Assembly (NCBI GenBank): GCA_016702505.1
Contig: JADJDU010000020.1
Coordinates: 1-5,398, forward strand
Origin: Microthrixaceae bacterium
Lineage (GTDB): Bacteria; Actinomycetota; Acidimicrobiia; Acidimicrobiales; Iamiaceae
Direction: 5' to 3'
Length of the DNA stretch: 5,398 bases
The notes under the pieces were generated by a model. It searched no databases. It was not told where the DNA came from and saw only the letters and a program-made list of their open reading frames with translations. The position numbers and the translations under genes are program-made. Every line of letters begins with the position of its first letter. Within the stretch, counting starts at the first letter, position 1. Below are positions 1-4,909 of this stretch, one piece after another.

Positions 1-2
1 AG

Positions 3-35
3 GACGAAGACGACGAGGACCCCGCTATCTGGTAG
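3..35 (+). CDS. possible 3' end of an upstream gene (partial)
   Basis: Reading from base 3 gives the codons DEDDEDPAIW followed by TAG at 33-35. A run of acidic residues just before the stop is a common kind of protein tail, so this may be the last codons of a gene that begins outside the window. Another frame (stop TGA at 37-39) gives RTKTTRTPLSGS and cannot be excluded. Only about ten codons are visible, so the product is unknown. If the integrase lies at the element's edge, this could be host DNA or the last gene of the flanking module. Confidence 0.3.
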   Translation, partial: DEDDEDPAIW

Positions 36-37
36 CT

Positions 38-67
38 GAACGTTCGCTAACGGGAACGTTCGCTAAC
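38..67 (+). repeat. tandem pair of 14-bp direct repeats upstream of integrase
   Basis: GAACGTTCGCTAAC occurs at 38-51 and again, without mismatch, at 54-67, giving a 16-bp period. Each copy starts with the perfect 8-bp palindrome GAACGTTC. No other copy of GTTCGCTAAC is visible in the window. The pair ends 8 bp before the recombinase start codon, so it is well placed to be a binding site for a regulator of the integrase gene or part of an attachment site. Both roles are inferred. Confidence 0.7.
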
Positions 68-69
68 CT
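64..69 (+). promoter_or_regulatory. possible -10 box of a leaderless integrase promoter
   Basis: TAACCT (64-69) fits the actinobacterial TANNNT -10 pattern and sits exactly 6 nt before the ATG at 76, the distance expected for a transcript starting at the start codon. There is no Shine-Dalgarno sequence before this ATG, which agrees with leaderless expression. No convincing -35 box is present. The hexamer overlaps the second 14-bp repeat, so a protein bound there could block transcription. Confidence 0.3.
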
Positions 70-75
70 GCATGC

Positions 76-1467
76 ATGCCACAAGCCGCCGTCATCTACT
101 GCCGCATCTCAAAGGACACCGGTACCGCCCTCGGAGTCAAGCGCCAGGAGCGTGACTGTCGGGAATGGTGTGAGCGGAACGGGTGGGTAGTCGCTGAGGT
201 GCTGGTCGACAACGACAAGAGCGCCTACTCGGGCAAGGCCCGCCCTGAGTACCGTCGTCTGCTCGAGGGCATCGCATCGGGCACGTTCGATGCCATCGTG
301 GCGTGGCACCCTGACCGGCTACATCGCCGCCCCGCCGAGCTCGAGGAGTTCATCGAAGCGGTGGAGCACCACCGGGTTGCGGTTGGGATGGTGACATCGG
401 GTGACTACGACCTCACCACGCCTGAGGGCCGTCTGACCGCTCGGATCATTGGTGCGGTGGCCCGCAAGGAATCCGAGGACAAGTCACGCCGTCTGCGCCG
501 TAAGCACTTGGAGTTGGCCGAGAGTGGCAGCCTCGCGGGAGGCGGAAGGCGGCCGTTCGGGTACGAGCAGGACCGGGTGACACCACGGGAGTCGGAGGCG
601 GCCGAGGTGCGGGACGCCATCGACCGGGTGATCGCTGGGGAGTCGGTGCGTTCGATCACCCTGGATTGGCGCGACCGCGGCATCGCCACCGTGACGGGTG
701 CGGCATGGTCACCGACCACTGTGAAGCGACTGTTGTGCTCCAGCCGGATTGCTGGGCTCAGAAGCCACAACGGCAAGGTTGCTGGCCCGGCCGTGTGGCC
801 AGCCATTGTCGACGCGGACCTCGCCGCAAGGGCCCGCGTGATCCTCGAGGCGGGAAGAGGCACCGCGCCGGCCCCCGGCCGTCGGCACCTGCTGACCGGC
901 TTCGTCTACTGCGGTCGCTGCGAGGTGCCTTTCACGTCAGCACCGGTTCTGCGGAAGGGGATCAGGTATCACCGGTACGCGTGCCCACCAGACCGCGGCG
1001 GTTGCGGTCGCTGCGGCATCTCCGGTGCCCGCCTAGATGAACTGGTGCTCGCGGACGTGATCGAGGTGCTGGGCACCGCCGACCTGAGTGCAGCGGTGGC
1101 CGACATCGGCACCGACCACCAGGCCGACCCGTCGTCAGCGGTGAGGGAGATCGAGGCCCGCCAGACCGAGTTGGCCGAGATGTTCGCCGCGGCCGAGATC
1201 ACCCGCACCGAGTGGACCACGGCCCGTGACGCGCTGGAACGCCGCCTCGAGGTGGCCCGCTCCGAGGTGGTGGACGCTGCCGTCCAGCGGAGGGCGGGAA
1301 CTGTGTTGGCTGGGGTCGACGACCTCGCCGCTGCCCTCGAGGTGATGACGCTGGATCAACGGCGAGCGGTGATTGCCAGCGTGGTCGACCGAGTCGTGAT
1401 CGCGCCGACCACGAAGGCGAACAACCAGTTCGACCCGTCGCGGGTCTCGATCACCTGGAAGGCGTGA
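76..1467 (+). CDS. large serine recombinase (site-specific integrase)
   Basis: This 463-residue protein has the full layout of a large serine integrase, which joins attP and attB through a covalent serine-DNA intermediate and, with a directionality factor, reverses the reaction. The resolvase-type catalytic domain (about 4-150) opens with YCRIS, giving the nucleophile Ser12 and Arg10, and includes HPDRLHR (78-84) and ARKESEDKSRR (129-139). The recombinase domain (about 155-260) starts with GGGRRPFGY. A zinc ribbon follows (C279, C282, C303, C310 or C313), then a probable coiled coil (about 353-400) and a basic/aromatic tail ending SITWKA. The length is typical of the family and the catalytic start is intact, supporting ATG 76. 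No Shine-Dalgarno sequence precedes it. The 3' end overlaps the convergent zinc-ribbon gene by 17 bp. Its position at the edge of the element, next to a repeat pair, suggests the attachment site is close by. Specificity cannot be read from sequence. Confidence 0.96.
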   Translation: MPQAAVIYCRISKDTGTALGVKRQERDCREWCERNGWVVAEVLVDNDKSAYSGKARPEYRRLLEGIASGTFDAIVAWHPDRLHRRPAELEEFIEAVEHHRVAVGMVTSGDYDLTTPEGRLTARIIGAVARKESEDKSRRLRRKHLELAESGSLAGGGRRPFGYEQDRVTPRESEAAEVRDAIDRVIAGESVRSITLDWRDRGIATVTGAAWSPTTVKRLLCSSRIAGLRSHNGKVAGPAVWPAIVDADLAARARVILEAGRGTAPAPGRRHLLTGFVYCGRCEVPFTSAPVLRKGIRYHRYACPPDRGGCGRCGISGARLDELVLADVIEVLGTADLSAAVADIGTDHQADPSSAVREIEARQTELAEMFAAAEITRTEWTTARDALERRLEVARSEVVDAAVQRRAGTVLAGVDDLAAALEVMTLDQRRAVIASVVDRVVIAPTTKANNQFDPSRVSITWKA

Positions 1468-1834
1468 CCCTGGCCCTCTGCCAGAGCGGCCCCTCGATCT
1501 CCACCGGTGCGGTGATGGACACGGAACCGCCAGGGTGCGCCTCGGCTAGCGCCCGCATCTTGGCTTCCCTCACCTGCTCTACGCCCTTGCACCGGGGGCA
1601 CGTGAACGAGTGCCAGTCCTCGTGAGCGATGTTGAGGACGGGACCGCTCATGGCCTTCTCGTGTTGCACTCCCTTAGCGGGGATGAAGTCGACACCGGAC
1701 GGTATGTACCCACCGTCTGATGGCCACGCGAGCACAAGGCGTTTGCGGCACGTCGGGCACGTGATCGACGTGGCTTCCCCGATGCCCAGCCGGTCGCGTA
1801 CCGGTGGAGTCCTACGGGATCGGTTGCGTGCCAT
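1451..1834 (-). CDS. zinc-ribbon protein of unknown function, divergent from the replication operon
   Basis: I do not recognise a named family. The protein (127 aa from the ATG at 1834; 129 from an in-frame GTG at 1840) has a basic N-terminus (MARNRSRR) and two CxxC knuckles, CPTC (numbering from the GTG, C28/C31) and CPRC (C81/C84), separated by about 50 residues, the arrangement of a single split zinc ribbon. Codon third positions are strongly G/C, and the gene has its own promoter-like sequence, so it is probably real. The promoter places the start of transcription near 1836, which favours the ATG at 1834 and a leaderless message. Its stop lies inside the end of the integrase gene, so the two converge and overlap by 17 bp. 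It stands where many phages and integrative elements carry a repressor, yet no helix-turn-helix is apparent. A nucleic-acid-binding or regulatory role is only an inference. Confidence 0.72.
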   Translation of the reverse strand: MARNRSRRTPPVRDRLGIGEATSITCPTCRKRLVLAWPSDGGYIPSGVDFIPAKGVQHEKAMSGPVLNIAHEDWHSFTCPRCKGVEQVREAKMRALAEAHPGGSVSITAPVEIEGPLWQRARVTPSR

Positions 1835-1842
1835 GCCCACGA

Positions 1843-1871
1843 ATACTACTGTCGTAATTACAAGTTGTCAG
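1843..1871 (-). promoter_or_regulatory. sigma-70-type promoter for the zinc-ribbon gene
   Basis: On the minus strand, CTGACA (1871-1866; 5 of 6 to TTGACA) is followed after exactly 17 bp by TAGTAT (1848-1843), which fits TANNNT. The predicted start of transcription is about 1836, two bases before the ATG at 1834, so the message would be nearly leaderless. This is the best promoter-like sequence in the window. Confidence 0.6.
1854..1868. promoter_or_regulatory. overlapping small dyads, candidate operator in the divergent control region
   Basis: GTAATTAC (1854-1861) is a perfect 8-bp palindrome, and ACAAGTTGT (1860-1868) is a second dyad around a central G. Both lie between the -35 and -10 boxes of the minus-strand promoter. 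TTGTCA (1865-1870), a 5-of-6 match to a -35 box, also faces the HTH operon, but no good -10 follows at 16-18 bp. The site is AT-rich within GC-rich surroundings. The HTH protein encoded just downstream is a plausible ligand, by inference. Confidence 0.35.
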
Positions 1872-1975
1872 GCTCCCTCAAGTAGAGGTTGCAGCTAGGC
1901 GAATCTGAGGGCACGCAGCCGAGGCGGCCCGCCGTCCTTCCCTCCCAAGGGGACCGGGACCGGATTGGAGTTCCC

Positions 1976-2176
1976 ATGACTCGGCCCTCTCCCCTGAAAG
2001 CGGCATGCGCCGCCGCGCTCACGATCAGGGATGTTGCAGCGGAAGTCGGCTGCACCGACCAGGTGATGTACCAAGTGTCGACAGGCCGCGTAGAGCCGTG
2101 GCCCAAGCTGCGCAAAGACCTGGCCGACGTGTTCGGTTACGACCCGTTCGCCGCTGGCAGCGGGGGTGCAGCATGA
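1976..2176 (+). CDS. small Cro/C1-type helix-turn-helix regulator
   Basis: This 66-residue protein is almost entirely one DNA-binding domain. Residues 16-56 (TIRDVAAEVGCTD, QVMYQVSTGR, PWPKLRKDLADVFGYDP) follow the Cro/C1 pattern: helix 2, turn, recognition helix, the S/T-G-R/K motif, then the L-A-x-V/A-F/L-G helix. The ATG at 1976 is chosen because GGAG (1967-1970) lies 5 nt before it; an upstream TTG at 1889 in the same frame would add a Pro/Arg-rich, non-conserved leader. It is the first gene of the plus-strand operon, transcribed away from the zinc-ribbon gene, and its stop overlaps the next start as ATGA. Its position suggests a Cro-like repressor of the divergent region, or a recombination directionality factor for the serine integrase. 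The sequence alone does not distinguish these. Confidence 0.8.
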   Translation: MTRPSPLKAACAAALTIRDVAAEVGCTDQVMYQVSTGRVEPWPKLRKDLADVFGYDPFAAGSGGAA

Positions 2177-2304
2177 ACCGGTCAACGCGCAACCTCACCG
2201 CGGAACGTGCCGCCCAAGGTCTGCCCGCCACCGTCAAGGACCGCGAAGCACTACAGCGGGTCGCTGTCATGGTGGCCGCTGCAACCTGTCGGAAGGCGTC
2301 ATGA
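2173..2304 (+). CDS. tiny conserved-looking hypothetical protein (43 aa)
   Basis: Function is not recognised. The protein (MNRSTRNLTA to RKAS) has a basic N-terminus, then ERAAQGLPATVKDREALQRV, which reads as a short loop leading into an amphipathic helix with hydrophobic AVMVAAA at 31-37. The start overlaps the previous stop as ATGA (2173-2176) and the stop overlaps the next start the same way, so translation is probably coupled. A purine-rich GGGGGTG (from 2162) precedes the ATG. Other frames give longer open readings over this stretch, but they lack coupled starts. Small proteins of this kind often sit between the regulator and replication genes in actinobacterial mobile elements. Confidence 0.55.
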   Translation: MNRSTRNLTAERAAQGLPATVKDREALQRVAVMVAAATCRKAS

Positions 2305-2522
2305 CGCGGCACGACCCCGCCGAAGCGGGGCCGAGCGAGCAGCGTGGTGGCTGCGATCAGGATACACCCGAGCCGCCCGTCAGGGGCTCCGTCGTGTACT
2401 TGGTCGACCCCGAATTCCTCGCCGCTGAGATCCTCGAGCGACGAGGGGCTGACTACTGCGCCCGGCTCGCCGCCGAGCTCCTCGCCCCGATCCGAGGGCT
2501 GCGCGCTGGGGTGGCCTCATGA
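2301..2522 (+). CDS. hypothetical small protein (73 aa)
   Basis: I do not recognise the family. Residues 1-28 are polar and probably disordered (Pro, Glu, Gln, Asp rich). Residues 29-70 look folded: a short beta-like stretch (GSVVYLVDPEF) followed by two predicted helices (FLAAEILERRGADYCARLAAELL). Codon third positions are strongly G/C, unlike the competing frames at 2207-2428 and 2344-2532, which supports this frame. GGAAGG (2291-2296) lies 4 nt before the ATG, and both ends overlap neighbours as ATGA, so it is part of the coupled operon between the HTH gene and the ParB-like gene. An accessory replication or regulatory role is possible but unproven. Confidence 0.65.
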   Translation: MTRHDPAEAGPSEQRGGCDQDTPEPPVRGSVVYLVDPEFLAAEILERRGADYCARLAAELLAPIRGLRAGVAS

Positions 2523-3349
2523 CCTCCGTTGAAACCTGGCTGGACCCCAACGAACGGCAGCAACTTGTCGAATGCGAATCGGTCATCGAAGCCGGGCTGG
2601 CATCGTTCGTTGAGGTCGGTGTGGCGCTGGCCGAGGTCCGAGACTCCAAGTTGTACCGGCAGACGCACAGCACCTTCGAGGACTACTGCCGGGAACGATG
2701 GGGGCTCAAGCGTCAGCGGGCCTACGAGTTGATCGAGGCGTCAGACGTAACCCGCTCACTGTCGGAAATTTCCGACACGATGCCGAGCCGGGAGTCTCAC
2801 GCCGCCGAGCTCGCCCCGCTGCGCAACGAACCCGAGCGGATGGCCGAGGCATGGAAGCAGGCCAACGACACGGCCGAAGAAGAAGGCCGCAAGGTAACGG
2901 CAGCAGATGTTCGCAAGGCGGTCCGCACCGAACCCGAACCTGATCGGTGGGAGCAGGCGGTTAGCGCCCATCCGTTCCTCGAAGGTCTCGCCCAACGGCA
3001 CCAGGCCGAAGCGATCGACGGTGCACGACAACTCGCTGGCTTCACCGGCAACGAGCACGCTCACCGCCTCGAGATGTTCCGACGCTGCGCTGCCGCTGCA
3101 CACAAGCAAGGCGACAATCCGCCCGAGTGGCAGCGATCAATGCAACTAGCGGACCTCGCCACCCACGTCTGCAACCTCGCCGCCCAGCTCGCCAACAAGG
3201 CCGCCGAACTGGTCCGTGCCGGAGACGAGTGGGAACCCGAACTCGAACACCTGGCCTTGCTGCCCGATGCGCTCACCGCCGCATCTCAGGCAGCAAGCGA
3301 GGTGCTCGCTCTTGTTGGACCGGCGACACAGATCAGGAGAGTGAAGTGA
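2519..3349 (+). CDS. ParB-like / HTH DNA-binding protein of the replication module
   Basis: This 276-residue protein resembles phage and plasmid proteins built around a KorB/ParB-type helical DNA-binding segment. Residues 18-60 form helices ending EVRDSKLYRQTHSTFEDYCRERWG, followed by LKRQRAYELIEASDV (63-77), which looks like a helix-turn-helix, then PSRESHAAELAPL (89-101) and a helix AWKQANDTAEEEGRKVTAADVRKAV (111-135). This order (LYR, TF.dYCrerWG, R.rAYeLIeA, ..s.a.eLapL, vTA.dVr.aV) is familiar from such proteins. The C-terminal half (about 140-276) is helical, Ala-rich and not recognised. The ParB CTPase motif (GERR) is absent, so it is not a full chromosomal ParB. Its start overlaps the previous stop as ATGA. 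An 18-bp perfect palindrome lies inside its coding sequence (2760-2777). Roles in segregation, replication initiation or autoregulation are inferred. Confidence 0.8.
   Translation: MTSVETWLDPNERQQLVECESVIEAGLASFVEVGVALAEVRDSKLYRQTHSTFEDYCRERWGLKRQRAYELIEASDVTRSLSEISDTMPSRESHAAELAPLRNEPERMAEAWKQANDTAEEEGRKVTAADVRKAVRTEPEPDRWEQAVSAHPFLEGLAQRHQAEAIDGARQLAGFTGNEHAHRLEMFRRCAAAAHKQGDNPPEWQRSMQLADLATHVCNLAAQLANKAAELVRAGDEWEPELEHLALLPDALTAASQAASEVLALVGPATQIRRVK
2760..2777. promoter_or_regulatory. 18-bp perfect palindrome inside the ParB-like gene
   Basis: TGTCGGAAATTTCCGACA is a perfect two-fold palindrome with an AT-rich centre, encoding LSEISDT just after the predicted HTH. A half-site, TGTCGGAA, recurs at 2287-2294, shortly before the start of the 73-residue protein. 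Size and symmetry match a dimeric protein-binding site, and parS sites are palindromes of similar length that can lie in or near their parB gene. The sequence is not the chromosomal parS consensus. Binding by the encoded protein is inferred. Confidence 0.5.
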
Positions 3350-3396
3350 CCGCCCGACCGGTGATCGGACCGAGCACCATCTTGTCGATGCCCTAG
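3346..3396 (+). CDS. 16-codon leader ORF with a strong ribosome binding site
   Basis: GTG at 3346, overlapping the ParB-like stop as GTGA, is preceded by AGGAGA (3335-3340) at a 5-nt spacing, the clearest Shine-Dalgarno in this part of the window. The frame ends after 16 codons (MTARPVIGPSTILSMP) at TAG 3394-3396, which shares its G with the GTG start of the next gene. It may be a coupling peptide, but it may also be the original start of the DnaB-N-like gene, knocked out of frame by a one-base loss, or by a sequencing error. Confidence 0.3.
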   Translation: MTARPVIGPSTILSMP

Positions 3397-3779
3397 TGGC
3401 CGATCCTGATGGCGCTATCGACCTGGCCGAAGCTGGCACGCTGGCCAGGCTCCACCTCGAGGACTCGAGGTGTGCCGCCGTGGTGGCCATGGTCGGCGAG
3501 TTGGTCGGCGAGGGGCACGCGCCGTTCCCTGAGGTGATCGTGGGCCGTCTGGTGGCCATTGGGCTGACCCAAGCCACCGCCGTCGACGCCGTGTTGGTCC
3601 CTGGGGCCTTCGAGGCCCGTGGGTGCCGTGTGTGGAGCGTGGCCGAGGCCCTGGCCAACCTGTACGCCGAGCGCCAACGTCGCCACCTCGAGCGCCGCCT
3701 AGTGAGCTTGGCCGACACGCTGCACCGACCGGGAGGAATCGCTCGGGTGGCCGAGGCCCTCGGGGGTGAAGCCGCGTGA
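3396..3779 (+). CDS. DnaB N-terminal-domain-like protein
   Basis: The protein (127 aa from GTG 3396) reads like the helical N-terminal domain of DnaB replicative helicases. ADPDGAIDLAEAG matches the post-helix-1 stretch, then LEDSRCAAVVAMVGELVGEGHAPFPEVIVGRLVAIG parallels the DnaB pattern (dFy..hr.if.ai..L...G...d.vtv...L...g). The end, ALANLYAERQRRHLERRLVSLADTL (85-109), parallels the basic ya.iv.ekallRrLi..a helix. The same frame stays open upstream to 3345 and reads TEHHLVDALV, which is the missing first helix (compare E-x-x-V/L-L-G-A-L), yet it contains no start codon. GTG 3396 therefore probably truncates the domain. The gene overlaps the ATPase gene by GTGA. It may be the collar domain of a two-subunit helicase, or a helicase loader. 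Confidence 0.7.
   Translation: MADPDGAIDLAEAGTLARLHLEDSRCAAVVAMVGELVGEGHAPFPEVIVGRLVAIGLTQATAVDAVLVPGAFEARGCRVWSVAEALANLYAERQRRHLERRLVSLADTLHRPGGIARVAEALGGEAA
3453..3472. repeat. short inverted repeat within the DnaB-N-like gene
   Basis: CACCTCGAG (3453-3461) and CTCGAGGTG (3464-3472) are exact reverse complements separated by GA. The stretch encodes HLEDSR. CTCGAG recurs often in the window because Leu-Glu is frequently written CTC GAG, so a function is uncertain. Confidence 0.4.
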
Positions 3780-4909
3780 GCCTCAAACTCGTTGCGAACG
3801 AACCCGAGCCCTACGAGTGGGATCCAGATTGGGACTCGATCCCCCCACCCGATGACCCACCGCCCGACGTGTTCCCTGCCGGAGCGGATCCGATGGCCGT
3901 CGCCGAATCGTGGCGACCCGTCGACGTGGCCGCGGTGGTGGCCGCTCTGGATAGCGGAGAACTGACGCGACCGGCTCCGAGTGTGTTGTCCCGATCCGAT
4001 GGCTCTGCACTCCTGTACGCCGGGAAGGTGAACGGCATCGCTGGCAAGGGAGGTGACGGCAAGTCCTGGATCGCACAGAAGGCCGCGGCCGACGAACTGG
4101 TGCAGGGGCGAAGGGTTGTCTACATCGACCTCGAGGATGATGCCGCCGCCGTCATCGGACGGCTCCGAGCGCTACGAGTACCGTCGAGTGACATCGTTGC
4201 TGGGTTCACCTACCTGAGCCCGTCTGAGCCCTACGGCAACGACGCTAAGGCTGTAGTGGAAGCCATGGTCGGCGAGCTGGTGCCGTCGCTGGTGGTCATC
4301 GACTCCACCGGCGAAGCCCTGGCCCTGAACGGAGCGAACCCGAACGCTGACGACGAGGTGGCCCGCTGGTTTGGTCGCCTGCCTCGGTCCCTGGCCCGTC
4401 TCGGTCCCGCCGTAGTGGTCATCGACCACATGCCGCACAACGTGGAGGAGGGCCGTCTCTCACCGGTGGGAAGCCACCGCAAGGCCGCTGCCATCTCGGG
4501 AGCGCAGTACATCACCGCCCAGGCCCGTCCCTTCTCCCGCGACACCGAGGGCATGGTCAAGATGATCTGCGGTAAGGACCGGCTCGGCACCTACCGCCGT
4601 GGTCAGACCGTCGCCGAGGTGGCAGTGAAGCCGATCGGTGACGAGGTGGAGATCGACCTTGTGGCCCCGGCCCAGAAGCCAGACGGACCATTCCGCCCGA
4701 CCCACCTCATGGAGAGGGTGTCACGCCACCTCGAGGAGAGTGGCGCATCCCTCGGTCGGAACGCCATCCGAGATCAAGTGCCAGGACAGAACAAGGCCGT
4801 AGTGGCTGCCCTGACTCTCCTCGTTGACGAGGGCTTTGTGGCGGTCACCGAGCAGGGACAGGCCCACCTGCACCACTCGGTAAAGCCCTACCGAGAGGAC
4901 ATGGGATGA
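3776..4909 (+). CDS. RecA-fold AAA ATPase, RepA/DnaB-like helicase
   Basis: This 377-residue protein is a RecA-fold ATPase of the hexameric RepA/DnaB helicase kind. An acidic, Pro-rich N-terminus (8-35, EPEPYEWDPDWD) is followed by the ATPase core. The Walker A is GKGGDGKS (90-97, K96), with an acidic strand YIDLEDD (116-122), Walker B SLVVIDS (171-177, D176) and VVVIDHMPH (213-221), whose His is placed like the sensor histidine of this family. GSHRKAAAISGAQY (232-245) lies where an arginine or lysine finger would act. Residues 310-365 look like a winged helix (LMERVSRHLEESG, GRNAIRDQV, KAVVAALTLLVDEGFVAV), probably DNA-binding. The GTG start overlaps the previous stop as GTGA, with GGGGGTG (3762-3768) upstream. 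It lacks a DnaB-N domain, which the preceding gene seems to supply. Likely role: unwinding during element replication. Confidence 0.9.
   Translation: MSLKLVANEPEPYEWDPDWDSIPPPDDPPPDVFPAGADPMAVAESWRPVDVAAVVAALDSGELTRPAPSVLSRSDGSALLYAGKVNGIAGKGGDGKSWIAQKAAADELVQGRRVVYIDLEDDAAAVIGRLRALRVPSSDIVAGFTYLSPSEPYGNDAKAVVEAMVGELVPSLVVIDSTGEALALNGANPNADDEVARWFGRLPRSLARLGPAVVVIDHMPHNVEEGRLSPVGSHRKAAAISGAQYITAQARPFSRDTEGMVKMICGKDRLGTYRRGQTVAEVAVKPIGDEVEIDLVAPAQKPDGPFRPTHLMERVSRHLEESGASLGRNAIRDQVPGQNKAVVAALTLLVDEGFVAVTEQGQAHLHHSVKPYREDMG

Noticed and set aside
70..79. GCATGCATGC palindrome spanning the integrase start codon
   Set aside because: It is a short self-overlapping GCAT repeat, weak evidence for a binding site on its own.
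405..863. Long minus-strand reading frame opposite the integrase, and the similar one at 3146-3718
   Set aside because: Both are antisense shadows of convincing plus-strand genes in high-GC DNA, rich in Arg and Ser, with no recognisable domain.
1467..1490. Intrinsic terminator after the integrase
   Set aside because: Only a 5-bp stem (CTGGC/GCCAG) is present, with no U-tract, and it lies inside the convergent zinc-ribbon coding sequence.
1889..1975. Upstream extension of the HTH gene from a TTG at 1889
   Set aside because: The extra 29 residues are Pro/Arg/Gln-rich without pattern, and a Shine-Dalgarno (GGAG, 1967-1970) sits at proper spacing before the ATG at 1976.
3335..3350. prfB-like +1 frameshift at AGGAGA-GTG-AAG-TGA-C joining the ParB-like and DnaB-N-like genes
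   Set aside because: The layout resembles the release-factor-2 site, but a tRNA on AAG would re-pair poorly with AGT after a +1 slip. A normal GTG start using the same Shine-Dalgarno is simpler.
3486..3505. 20-nt near-identity with 4262-4281 (one mismatch), both encoding AMVGELV
   Set aside because: The flanking sequence does not match and the shared helix is built from common codons, so chance or codon bias explains it better than a functional repeat.
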